Shown: in pieces, positions 23,231 to 34,492 of the stretch
Position numbering within the stretch: position 1 is the stretch's first letter
Layout of the letters: every line of letters starts with the position of its first letter
NCBI GenBank assembly: GCA_037043015.1
Contig: CM073324.1
Span: 27,234,097 to 27,298,096, forward strand
Direction: 5' to 3'
DNA: 64,000 bases
Source of the DNA: Bryum argenteum
Lineage: Eukaryota; Streptophyta; Bryopsida; Bryales; Bryaceae
Translations under genes and position numbers: made by a program
Notes under the pieces: model-generated
Database searches by the model: none
What the model was told of the DNA's origin: nothing
The model's input: only the letters and a program-made list of their open reading frames with translations

Positions 23231-23811
23231 TGATTGTGTCCTACCGAATGGGAAACAACCTTGCATTGATGATCACATCGATGATCGATCGCTTTGGAAA
23301 AAGGGAAAAAAACTGGCATGATGCATGCAAGCAGTATATAGATAGGCAGAGGCTTTCGGTACAGTAATGACACGGAGGCAAGTTTGACTGATTCGGAGTG
23401 TCCCTCTGAGTGGGGGGTCGGAACGAGGTTCCCGGGCATCTTTGGGTCATCATTGACTCGCAGACCTTGTCGTGCTAGCTACAAGTATATCTAGCTGTCG
23501 AACCAGGGCACCAGCAGTCCTCATCCCAGATTTGTTGCAGCTGCTGTTGCTCTCGCTCAGTCCATCGCCTTGTCTCCTAGTGCGAGCTTGTGCGAGCTTG
23601 ATCCTAGCGTGAAAATCATCGCCGTAAAGAGTACAGTCCAGTTTGATAGAGTGCAGGCACAGAGTTGTCAGTGTAGACGACAGCTAGCTAGCTGCGTTTG
23701 TGAGCACCGGCACCAGCACATGCAACAGCAACCTCATTCTGTCAATCAGATAGTCTCTACCGCTACTTCAATCATGTTGACTTATCTTTAGAGAATACTC
23801 CCTTTGATTGC
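23231..23811. other. intergenic, nothing recognised
   Basis: Short frames only. The 73-codon frame at 23570-23791 is Gln- and Ser-rich without a domain. Confidence 0.45.
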
Positions 23812-23820
23812 GTAATCATG

Positions 23821-24098
23821 GGAGTGTCTAAATATCCTCTACGAGCGTGGCTCGGATGCCAGGCTCGGGTGGGGGTGGGGAGGGTGGGGTAAAATCTGCC
23901 CCTATTTTTTAATTTGTTTAGGCCCCTTTCGAATATGAAGGGGGCTTCCTAGGGTAATTTGGGGCCGTAGGCTCCAAATTTTGCAAAAAAAAATTCCAAA
24001 AATGGCCCCAAATGGGGGAAACGGGGAGGGCCAGAAAATTGATCCCCACCGAGCCTGGCATCCGAGCCACGCTCGTAGGGGAGAAATAAAGAGACCCC
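23821..24098. mobile_element. Mutator-type MITE (278 bp, 9-bp TSD)
   Basis: A 9-bp direct repeat GTAATCATG flanks the element (23812-23820 and 24099-24107). The inverted ends extend about 57 bp. The inner 30 bp, from CTACGAGCGTGG to CAGGCTCGG, are perfect on both sides; the outer part is imperfect, with GG(A/G)GT at the very ends. The middle is short and non-coding. Long TIRs plus a 9-bp duplication are the hallmark of Mutator-like elements. The preserved target duplication suggests a fairly recent insertion. Confidence 0.85.
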
Positions 24099-24107
24099 GT
24101 AATCATG

Positions 24108-24667
24108 ACTTTTGCTCCAATTCCAAGGTTGATCATGTTTTTTATATTATTTCTTACTATAGTTTGTACTTTGTACAGTCACTTTAACACGTTCCTGAAA
24201 CTCATGATTCTGTTGGTTGTTTTCGATGCAAAAACGTGTCTGTACTTCTTAGAACGTACTTTACCGTGCACTTGTAGTGTCATTATTAATGTTCAGTATT
24301 ATAAATATGCATATATAATTCGGTGAAATTTATTATTTCATATATTAATACGTTAATTTATTTTTTGAGTGGATATTTTTAAGTATTTTTTCAAATGTTT
24401 TTTTATATTATATGATTTAGAAATTTGTTACGTTGACTTATAATATATTATGATTTTGATATAAAATATAATAATATGAAATATACATAAATGAGTTTGT
24501 GATGATTATACTCATGTTATGATTGGACGAAATAAAAAATTTACTTTGAAATATGTAATGTGAATTAAATTTCATCGAGTTATATATGCATATTTATAAC
24601 ACTAAACATTAATGATAGCATTATAAGTTATTATTGATTTTTTATGCGAAAGAGAAGTTGAAGACTT
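24108..24667. other. intergenic, very AT-rich
   Basis: A/T-dominated stretch with many TATA-like strings; no gene or shared repeat seen. Confidence 0.5.
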
Positions 24668-24997
24668 GTGAAGTGCTTCAACAACATTGAAGTCGGCAAC
24701 TCAAGATTTGACATGGCTGTCGGTAGGAAAAACTTTCAGATAAGTTGTTACACTTACAATGAAGAATCCAAGTCTTACACAGCAAGACACCGATTAGAAT
24801 GTAAGCATCGTGAAGTTAGGAGTTCGAGCGATGATTTGTATCACTCCTTTTACTTCAATCTCTGGCTAACTCTTCCATACGTACTGTGTGAGAATGTTCG
24901 ATTTTCTGTGTGGCAGACTGAACACGTTGATGACAAGTCGAATTGTGTATGCAAGTTGGAGCGCATTAACTCTGAAATGCCTCATGAGTACTGGTAA
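24668..24997 (+). CDS. orphan open frame, possible exon
   Basis: A 109-codon frame whose composition looks protein-like: balanced residues, six Cys, and a core with DDLYHSFYFNLWLTLPYV flanked by Cys. The first codon in the frame is GTG, so the true start may lie in an upstream exon. The end TACTG/GTAAGC is also a good splice donor, so the apparent stop TAA may be intronic. I do not recognise the family. A distant likeness to small secreted Cys-containing plant proteins (S-protein type) is only a guess. It lies tail-to-tail with the minus-strand dioxygenase A. Confidence 0.35.
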   Translation: MKCFNNIEVGNSRFDMAVGRKNFQISCYTYNEESKSYTARHRLECKHREVRSSSDDLYHSFYFNLWLTLPYVLCENVRFSVWQTEHVDDKSNCVCKLERINSEMPHEYW

Positions 24998-25270
24998 GCT
25001 TAAAGCTGACAGCAGATTCTAGAGACTTAAGTCGCGATCGACCGTGTACTAAAACCTCTAGTTTGAGGGAGGAGCAAGTTCTATTGTCGTTGTCTCAATA
25101 CGTCACAACCAGCTTCTCAGATCGATGACTGATTGCACAATGCTCAGGTTCTGACGCAGGCTTGGAGGTCGAAACCACGTACACAAGATCGAGCTAATCC
25201 GGAGGTCTATAGAAGACCCTTATAGAAGGTGGCTGATGATGAAGTTGCTGTTGAAGCGTGTGGCATCAAA

Positions 25271-27229
25271 TTATTCCCGTGTGAAATGGTCGAGAGTGTT
25301 GGAGAAGTGCATCTGCTTCACTTTTGTATAGTGGTCTAACTTGAAGGGTCTGTATAGGGGCTCTACTCTCATTCTGGCAAGCAGCTCAGGAGCGGCTGCG
25401 ACTTCTACATCTGCTGCAGGCAAGAACAAGTATGCCAGCGACAGACGAGCATCCAGTTTGTTCACGACCGCTCTGTGAGGCACACTTGTGTACATTCCAT
25501 TCGTCAACACCTACGCACCAAACACGATGATAAGTATTACGTCAATCAATCACTGAACTCCGAATTACATCGCTAATAGTCAGTTAAGATTTTTACTGAG
25601 TGCCCTTGTACAAGGTCATATTCACAACAATTAGGCACTCAAAGTGCTTAGTGAGTTTTACATCAGCTGTGGAATTACGTGTATGAGAACCAATCTCTGG
25701 TTGATGAATTGGGTTGGATGCATTCACCTGGACCATGTCTCCGATGTTGATAGCAAATGCATGAGGTTGAGGTTTCACTGCAAGCCAGTGACCCGATTTA
25801 CACTGAACCTGCAAGCCTCCCACATCGCCCAGGTGCAGAATGGTCAAGAGAGTGAAATCCGTGTGCATTTGCATGCCCAGGGTCTTGTGCGGTTCAGGGC
25901 AAGCCGGGTAGTAGTTCCAGCGAAGCAGACCGCTCGCCTCCTTTGAATATTGCTCGAAATGCGCAGTGTCCGTCACGTCCAGGCTTTCAATGACCATTCC
26001 CAGCAGTTGCATGCTCAGCATCTTCATCGCTTCGTCGTATTCCTTGTAACACACCCTGCCCCCCACGAATCTCACGACACCACCTGAGCGGAATTTTTGG
26101 AGACTCGAGATTGTACATGTAATTGTACTACAGTGCTTGAGTCGAGACCTAGTTTGTCAGCCAGATCCAATACGACACGTGGCCCCACCTCGTGCACTCA
26201 TAGTCTATACCCTAGCAAATTTATTGCTATGACCTAGCAGATATTAGGGTCTTGAGTTCGACGTAGTGTTTCATTACAGTATGCCAATTTGTACTACGTT
26301 GTACTCCGAAGGACGTAATGACTGAGTCCATCTAGCTGTTTTGGAATATACACTCACTGTTTCCTTCCGATCAATGGTGCTTGTGCATTACCCATAAACT
26401 GATCCTCAGTCTCATAGATTGTTCCTGTTCAAGGGATCGATAGCATCTGGACTTTTCAGCATGGAATGGACTACCTTGTGAAGGTCCAACCACCCGTCCA
26501 AGAAAATATATATTCAGTTACTTTGCAATCCTTGAATCCATAATTACATGTCCCTGTAAAGTTGAGCTATGATTGCGCACGTAATCAATGACAGCGTAAA
26601 GAACCGGAATCTGAATCGATCAAATGACAATGACTGCAGATGTGGACAACTTACGCAAACTCGTCATTGTAAGAGTGAGGCCAAAGAATGCGTGATGCAT
26701 GGTCGACTTTGAAGACATCGTTGAGATAGAAACCTTCAGCCCAAGGCTGGACCTCGCCGGCTTTGACAGTGGCATGTCCAAAGCCTGTGAACTGGCCAGG
26801 AGGCTTTTCAACTTTCTGCTTGACGTCCCATGGAAGGCTGAAAAACTCGAGCGCCTGGTGACGAACGCGCTGGATCAAGTCGCAGGAGACGCTGTGGTTG
26901 ACAAGCTGGAAAAACCCCCACTCCAAGCACGCGTGCCGTACTTGAGCCAGGACCCGACGCTTGTCGTGGCCCGTTTGGTAACCGGCCAAATCGATAGTGG
27001 GAATGTCGGCATCGTCAGAGTAATCATCGTGCTGCAGGGCAGAGAGGCATTGATCAGGCCAGGTATGCGACTGCGGAACTGCGTTACACTGGCTCTCCCA
27101 TGCAGCCATGATAACTTTGATCAAGTCCTGCGCTCTCCTGTTCTGCGAAGCTACTATGCAGTCTGTGTACGACTGGTGGTACCAAGACCAGGGAAAGTTA
27201 GTAAGTTTCTGCAGCACTTGCACTTCCAT
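25271..27229 (-). CDS. 2-oxoglutarate/Fe(II) dioxygenase, GA-oxidase-like (gene A)
   Basis: A DOXC-class oxidase of the group that includes gibberellin oxidases; it uses 2-oxoglutarate, O2 and Fe(II) in the cytosol. Three exons on the minus strand: 27229-26655, 26055-25728 and 25513-25271. The first donor is the consensus GTAAGT, intron phases are 2 and 0, and the joined frame gives 381 residues, a normal length. The N-terminal domain has IPTIDLAGYQ and WGFFQLVNHSV (usual NHG is NHS here). The jelly-roll core has WNYYPACPEPHKTLGM, iron ligands H256, D258 and H313, and R323-x-S325 for the cosubstrate. The ATG at 27229 gives a short leader; MAAW 40 codons later is an alternative start. Closest relative in the window is gene B. 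The hormone substrate cannot be decided from sequence. Confidence 0.9.
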
Positions 27230-27870
27230 GACGATTCAGTCTTCCCTTATATATCCAGAGGTGATTGCACATTGCAACATGAAAGTGGTACGGAAGGTGG
27301 AAAATACTGTTGAACCAAATGCAGTGTTCACTTTCCGGGAACTACCTCGGTTCGTTAAGCTGGAAAAACATAATTATGTGTACTTGGGCTGCATGTCATT
27401 TAGAAGTTAAGTCATCATGATAAACAAACCTTCCAGCATGTCAAGCTTATTCCTTCCGTTTTATGCTTCCTTTTCCTGAATGTCGAACGTGGAATGGTTC
27501 CATATTAAAAACTGGCTCTGCTATCGAAGAAGTACATGGAAGATAATAGTATCTCGTACTTTGTTACAGATGGCGTACGTGTTTAAGGTGGAAGTTCACC
27601 GGACTCTGGCCGGCGACGACGTGCAAGCACTCGTACATCGATCAGATTGAATTGCTTTGAAATCTCATAACTATCCATCTACCTCACTTTTGTATACTTC
27701 TTTATTTCAATTAGCTTCGTTCATCTAGAAAATGCGCACGTGAATATAAATGTATTCCCCCACATTTCTATTGATATGTACTATGTACACATTAACTACC
27801 TCCTTCAAATGAGAATGTGATAATTGCTATTTCAAATGTAGTTGGCTATTACTGATGTGGAATATTGGAT
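27230..27870. other. upstream region of gene A, nothing recognised
   Basis: Presumably the promoter of dioxygenase A, read leftward. No distinctive motif was identified before the repeat starting at 27871. Confidence 0.4.
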
Positions 27871-28989
27871 CTAGAGGTGCAAGAAAAGAAGATCCTCCTG
27901 CTCCTGAGAAATTGCATTCACAGCACCTCCGACCTTCTAGAACTTGTAGATCATCTTCATTCTCAGTAAACTCAACTATTTTGATATTGGGAGGATCCCC
28001 ATCGCGAGGAAGAACTGCATATTGTTTAGGAGGGTTTGGTTGTTGAATAATCACCATCACAATATAACCTCAATTCTGTTAAAATGGCGGTATTATTTGT
28101 GCCACTTTGCCAAAGTTTTGATGATCCATTTATATTGTGTTGTGAAACGTGTCATTTTACACCCATATTTTTGAGCTCAAGTTTAGAAGTATTTATGCCT
28201 ACATAATGGCAGGTTTTTTAATATGACACACGTCCTCTTTAATATCTCTAATATCACCAAAATTTCCTTAGTATCACATTTTTTTAAGGTTTTTGACCTT
28301 TGAACGTGGTCAAAGGGCAATATTTCTAACCAAAACATTATTGTTTTTGAACAGTGGTTTTGAAACGCAAATTTCTCAACGACCACCCAAAAACATTAGT
28401 GTTTGTGAACCACGGTTGAGAAATATTTTCCCTGATCGACAAAAACAATGATTGTTATATTTTACATATCAAGCACCTAAAACGCGCCATTCTACTAGAA
28501 TAACACCATTTTAACGGAATTAAGGTTATATACCCCTCCGACAACTTGCATCCCCGTTGCACATGTGCAATTTCAAGAGAGCAATAAGATTCCCTCCCTA
28601 CCATCTCTAAAACGGCTTGACCGCGAGCTTTGACTTGAGCTTCGTGTTTTTTAAATTGCAAGTGCAATATCATGTCAATGGCCTCTTGTATGTTAGAATC
28701 ATGTGTGTCGAAGGCTCAAGTGTCAATTGGCATTTGGAGGCGTTCTAGATCTTTGATTGGAACTTGATGAAGAATAAGCTATTAAGCTCTAATGACATTT
28801 TGCCTTCTAGAGGAAAATCTTGAATATGTTTTTCAAAAGAGTTGATTGTAAGGTTCTTTCGACAAGCCCCCTACAAGAGCTTACACACAAGTTTATGGTA
28901 CCGTCAAAGTGCAAAAACTTATATTACATGATTTTTTAAAGTTTCTTTTGGAGAAATGGGTGAGGGATCTTACTTGCACACCTCACAAG
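27871..28989 (+). repeat. long inverted repeat, left arm
   Basis: Reverse complement of 30176-31294, equal in length (1119 bp). I noticed only isolated mismatches, for example near 28523 and 28713. Homology stops abruptly at both edges. Confidence 0.93.
28062..28531. mobile_element. MITE in the left arm (CAATTCYGTTAAAATGG family)
   Basis: The ends ATATAACCTCAATTCTGTTA and TAACGGAATTAAGGTTATAT are inverted repeats about 26 bp long. It lies at the mirror position of 30634-31103, so it was present before the arm was duplicated in inverted form. Confidence 0.7.
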
Positions 28990-29391
28990 CAGGGAAGATC
29001 TCTTTTAATATATCTGTGCAGTTTGCTTATCTATTGTTTTAATAAAGGCTCTCACAGAGAGCAAACTTGGAGTAGTATTTCTCCTAGGTGAAAATGTCGT
29101 ATAATACAATATGTATTCACTATTCACTATTTCATTTTCATGTTTTGAAAGTAGAAATATCATGTCAAACAAGGTGTGAACACTGAACAGACCTCAATTT
29201 TTTCCACTTTGCAGTATAATACATTGCGGTTGTAAAAGTTGAGGTGAAAAGCGGTTCGTGAACACTAAATAATAAAGCATAAGATATTTATGTACTATAT
29301 TTATCCAAAATCAAAGTCAATACTCCGCCTCAAAGTGACTAAGGCGTCCTAATTCCTTTCTTCTGAATAGCAATTGATACCATGTGTATTG

Positions 29392-30015
29392 GGGTACAAT
29401 TAAGCTAAGGGTATCCAAAAAAGTTGTCCCAAATACAATTTCAGCTCATGCAAGTGTGTCAAACATGTCCATCTTCTAAATAAAGTTAAGTATGAGAACA
29501 CCAAATGTGGTTTCAATTTACAGCACTTATAGCCTACCAAAAAAAATAAATTCATTCGCATTGAAGAATATTGAGAGTTTTTATTAGGTATTTTAGTTGA
29601 AAAAGTAAGTTGTGTCCTAATTACACAAAATCCTAAGAAACAATCATTCGATACATCAAATGATCACATTTTGATAATTACCATTTTTGGATATGACTTA
29701 CATGTACTTGTGCATTATATAAAATAGTTAGTTTGACAACTATACAATTAATAATTTTTGCACCATGATGCCTGCAAATCCCACCAATATGCAATTTACT
29801 GTGGAGGGTTCAATGATCCAAAAATAAAAAATTTGAATAATTTTTTTTCTTAGGAATGTGCATCTTGATCCCAATTACATATACGATATTTTAAACTGAT
29901 TTTCTACTCTTTGTAATTGATAAATATGGAAAAAAATGATGAACTTTGGATGTTTCAACCAAAAATCACTTAATTAGTCTTTACAAAAAGTGATACCCAT
30001 ACCTTGACCGTGCCC
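29392..30015. mobile_element. 624-bp TIR element in the spacer
   Basis: Imperfect inverted ends of about 24 bp, both with GGG at the tip and GGGTATC inside. ATTG lies on both sides (29388-29391 and 30016-30019). The older repeat copy has a single uninterrupted ATTGGACTAC at 47947, an empty site. AT-rich, without a long frame. A 4-bp duplication does not settle the superfamily. Confidence 0.75.
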
Positions 30016-30175
30016 ATTGGACTACTTTTAATAGTATTTGCTACGCAGAATCGGAGATGAGGATGCATGAGACTAAGTTTTCTTTCCACGGGTGACATGA
30101 GCTACGGGCACAATTGCACAAATCATGTTTGATAAATTGGTTTCCATGTGAGACTATTGCGCTTGCTAAAAATTA

Positions 30176-31294
30176 CTTGTGAGGTGTGCAAGTAAGATCC
30201 CTCACCCATTTCTCCAAAAGAAACTTTAAAAAATCATGTAATATAAGTTTTTGCACTTTGACGGTACCATAAACTTGTGTGTAAGCTCTTGTAGGGGGCT
30301 TGTCGAAAGAACCTTACAATCAACTCTTTTGAAAAACATATTCAAGATTTTCCTCTAGAAGGCAAAATGTCATTAGAGCTTAATAGCTTATTCTTCATCA
30401 AGTTCCAATCAAAGATCTAGAACGCCTCCAAATGCCAATTGACACTTGAGCCTTTGACACACATGATTCTAACATACAAGAGGCCATTGACATGATATTG
30501 CACTTGCAATTTAAAAAACACGAAGCTCAAGTCAAAGCTCGCGGTCAAGCCGTTTTAGAGATGGTAGGGAGGGAATCTTATTGCTCTCTTGAAATTGCAC
30601 ATGTGCAACGGGGATGCAAGTTGTCGGAGGGGTATATAACATCAATTCCGTTAAAATGGTGTTATTCTAGTAGAATGGCGCGTTTTAGGTGCTTGATATG
30701 TAAAATATAACAATCATTGTTTTTGTCGATCAGGGAAAATATTTCTCAACCGTGGTTCACAAACACTAATGTTTTTGGGTGGTCGTTGAGAAATTTGCGT
30801 TTCAAAACCACTGTTCAAAAACAATAATGTTTTGGTTAGAAATATTGCCCTTTGACCACGTTCAAAGGTCAAAAACCTTAAAAAAATGTGATACTAAGGA
30901 AATTTTGGTGATATTAGAGATATTAAAGAGGACGTGTGTCATATTAAAAAACCTGCCATTATGTAGGCATAAATACTTCTAAACTTGAGCTCAAAAATAT
31001 GGGTGTAAAATGACACGTTTCACAACACAATATAAATGGATCATCAAAACTTTGGCAAAGTGGCACAAATAATACCGCCATTTTAACAGAATTGAGGTTA
31101 TATTGTGATGGTGATTATTCAACAACCAAACCCTCCTAAACAATATGCAGTTCTTCCTCGCGATGGGGATCCTCCCAATATCAAAATAGTTGAGTTTACT
31201 GAGAATGAAGATGATCTACAAGTTCTAGAAGGTCGGAGGTGCTGTGAATGCAATTTCTCAGGAGCAGGAGGATCTTCTTTTCTTGCACCTCTAG
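30176..31294 (-). repeat. long inverted repeat, right arm
   Basis: Mirror of 27871-28989. Transcription across both arms and the 1.2-kb spacer would give an RNA with a stem of about 1.1 kb. Confidence 0.93.
30634..31103. mobile_element. MITE in the right arm (CAATTCYGTTAAAATGG family)
   Basis: Mirror copy of 28062-28531, with ends TATATAACATCAATTCCGTT and AACAGAATTGAGGTTATA. Confidence 0.7.
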
Positions 31295-32679
31295 GTCCGA
31301 TTGAGGGTGTGAGTTCTATGCATCAAATTACCTATGGCATTCAACAAATTTTTCTTTTAGCATAGTGACTTACTGATTGGAAAGGATCACATATTTAGTG
31401 CTTACTACAGAGTCATCATAAATATCCAATGAGTTGTTTTATACAAAACAATATGTTGCTCCTCATGGGATAGAGAATGATTTTGAGAAATTGTATCCGA
31501 ATATATAGTTTCTAAAACGTCATGAATATATTTGCATTGAACATTGAACAAGTTATCTACATTCATACGATAATGAGGTTTTGAATTCATTGCTTTGTGG
31601 GGCACTTTAAACTTTAACTATGGAACACAAGCCATGACTTTTGTAATAACTGAGAGGTCTACATGTCAACATCCACATAATCTTCCTTGCAAGGTTATCA
31701 AATTTTCTGTTGTTGAAGTCATCTTGTGTATAGTCAAGAAGCCTTTTCATTGATTGTATATTTCTCTTCTCATTTATGGAATTTGATTCAAGTGATTGAT
31801 CATCTATGAGATATGCTTTTGTGTACTTATACGTGTTTTCCAATTTTGGTATTCTTCACATGTTTATCCACAAGTTGATATTTGTGCCCAGGACACCGTC
31901 ACAACGCATAGAGTTTTGAAACATTCAAGGTTTAGGTAGTAAAGAACCAACAAACTATCCCTTGTTGTGTTTTATCAACTAAGTTCTTTTGTTGTGTTTT
32001 ATCAATTGTGAATCACAATGTTGAATTAAAATTTTGGTGCATGGTATCGACAAACTACATGTAAAACTCTCACAATAAACTATTGTACTTTTGTTTGAAG
32101 TGCTTCATTTCAGATTGTCAAGATTATACTAGTAAGGCATGTTTCATGGAATTGGTTGGGAACCAATATCAATCAGGTTGAAATTGTTGCCTTGCTGCAA
32201 GAGTTGCTTGTTTCTTTGTCAATTCCATATCGTGGCTTATGCTTACTCTTTGATTTGCAAAAGAGTTGATATTAAAGTTATATTCAAGTAAATTTTATCC
32301 ATTTGAGTACATTCGAGTGAATTTTACGGTGTCGTCATTATTATTGTCACTTCTATGTATCCTATTTAGGAGTAGCAAAATATATTTCTTCTAATTTTGT
32401 GTTGGATTGATCATCAAGGAATGTCTAATGATCAATATACCAAGCAATGATATTGTACTTTGTCCTCCCTTATTTCAAGAAAGGATATATTATTCAAAGC
32501 AACGCATTTACTTTGTCATTTCTTGTTTCAAGCAAAATATATTGTTGAATACACAATCTAATCTTGATGATGGTAAGAATGCATACGTTTAATTGTGACA
32601 TATTATGAAAAATAGGGCATAGAGTCCATATGTGGTCCCAATTTCCAGAGTTTAGAGTTTGAGGATTCAGAGTTCTTAA

Positions 32680-33045
32680 CCCTTAAACGCCCATGGGCAC
32701 CCAAAATGGGCACCCAAAATTGGATCACAGCATCTTTTGGACTTGGGCATCATGAATAGTGCACTTTTTGAACTTGGGCATTATGAGTGAACCAATCAAT
32801 GATGGGCTTGCAACCTCCTACAAGGTTATGTACAACCCCAACCTACCTACCACAATCCTTTCATTTGAACCACAAAATCACTCATACAAATTGTAATTTA
32901 AATTGTAAAATTTCACTTTTTGAATACATCACAAGAAGGTGACCAGTTTGACATCAATATTTAAGTGAAAAGTTCATTACAGTGAGAGCTACATAGCAGA
33001 TTCTATTGGAGAAGAGCCCCTCGGGCTCTCCTGGGCGTTTAAGGG
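32680..33045. mobile_element. TTAA-flanked MITE (366 bp), family 2
   Basis: Exact TTAA on both sides (32676-32679 and 33046-33049). Perfect inverted ends CCCTTAAACGCCCA. The interior matches 8534-8894. The older repeat copy has the corresponding uninterrupted site near 50465-50480, which fixes the boundaries. Confidence 0.9.
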
Positions 33046-33458
33046 TTAATATATTCTTACATTTATGTTTATACAAACCAAAACAAAACCATTAAACGCA
33101 TTAGATTTATGGTTTGGTTTAATGATTTGGTTTTAATGACTTGGTTTGATGCCAAAACGCTTTAAATGGCGACTATAGGTAGTAGTGAATTGGTTTCAAG
33201 GGTTCCTTAAAAGAGGTGTGGATTGTGCCGAGAGCACTTGCTACTTTAACCGTAAGAGGTTTGATTTTCCATCCTTGATTTGCAATGTTGTTGATGAGTG
33301 GCTGGTACTTTGGGTTTTTCTATGAATTGTGTCATGTGAGAATCTATTATCACAGTAGGTGCATTCTATGAATTGTATGGTGAAGGTCTAGGAGTTGTGT
33401 TGGGGGGTTGCTTTAGTATGGAATGCCTTAGATGCAAAGCAATTCACTTTCCAACTAA

Positions 33459-34488
33459 CTTTCACTTTCATCGAGTGCATTCTCTCCCATTCATTTGCCA
33501 AAACGGCATGAAACACACATTCAACTAACTTTTGACTTTTTGTAATTTTTAGATCTTTTAGGATATACGGGCCGATCATATTTTTAAGCTAAAATTTCTC
33601 ACATATGTATATGTTAGAGACATACATAGGTATAGACTCTTATTACCAAACTATTAAAAAGTCTAGTAGTTAATAATGTGAAAAAAACATTTGTGGAAAA
33701 AAGGAAAAAAATAAAAATAAAAATTGTAAGTCGCATTGCCAATTTTATAGGAAGGTGGTTGGATGTTTGTAATTTCATGAAGCTACCTTAAAAATTCTGC
33801 GTCTCCATTCTTGAGAGGCGTCACTTTTTTCATCTATATACACTCCCTGTAATTCTTTCTCTTCGTAGAGCATGATTTCCAATGTGTAATAGCATCTTAC
33901 TCCCTCAATAGCAAACCGCATGTTGTGCACATTGGTGCAGATTATGTCTAATAAGGACCTTCAATGTTATCATCTCTCCAACCTCAATTCAAAAGCCAAT
34001 TTCCTAAAATAGGAGAAATAAGACCTTCAATTGACTACATCTTAGCGAGCTCGGCTTTAAATGCTGTGAATCATATAAACTAGTGATTGCTTGAAGCACA
34101 TAAAATAGCTACAAGTACGTCTTAATTTGACAAAATTGAATGTAAGTTTGCATAAATGATAAATATTTTAGTTGAACAATAAAATGTATATATCATCAAA
34201 TTACATTATGCAAAGTATAAGCATCTCCTATAGCGACACCATCCGCCCCGTGCAATTTGTGGGAGGGTGGCGACTAGAAAAAAAATGACTGATTGTAGTT
34301 TGCCAAGCTATCAACAAGGGTATGGGTCCGCGCAAAGCCCTCCGACTCTGACACCTCCTTTGCCTTCCGATGAACGTCATCAATTGAGCACTTGAAATAT
34401 GGCTAGCTTGGCATAGGATTTGCTACATCCTCACTCATCCACCTGACAACCCAACTCAAGAGCAATTGGCAAACATTAAGGTGATTTC
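33459..34488. other. intergenic, AT-rich, nothing recognised
   Basis: Starts where homology to the second repeat copy ends. No gene seen. Confidence 0.5.
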
Positions 34489-34492
34489 TTAA

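Larger units (their letters stand above)
27871..33458 (+). repeat. 5.6-kb repeat with long inverted repeat, younger copy
   Basis: The unit consists of a left arm (27871-28989), a spacer (28990-30175), an inverted right arm (30176-31294) and a non-inverted tail (31295-33458). The same order, including the tail, recurs at 46022-52000, so this is a repeat family and not a one-off inversion. The two arms here differ at only a few sites over 1119 bp, while the second copy is clearly older. Each arm carries an internal MITE. Later insertions are a 624-bp TIR element (29392-30015) and a TTAA MITE (32680-33045). Mirrored short frames of 67-86 codons in the arms have no recognised domain. The element class is unknown. 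Confidence 0.8.

Noticed and set aside
26699-27313. 204-codon plus-strand frame
   Set aside because: Antisense shadow of exon 1 of dioxygenase A.
27827-28060. Mirrored small frames in the inverted-repeat arms (77-86, 67 and 72 codons)
   Set aside because: They appear twice only because the arms are copies. The frames do not match known domains, and the older repeat copy does not keep them open.
27871-31294. Reading the inverted repeat as terminal inverted repeats of a transposon
   Set aside because: Homology between the two family copies continues about 2 kb beyond the right arm, so the arms are not at the element's ends.
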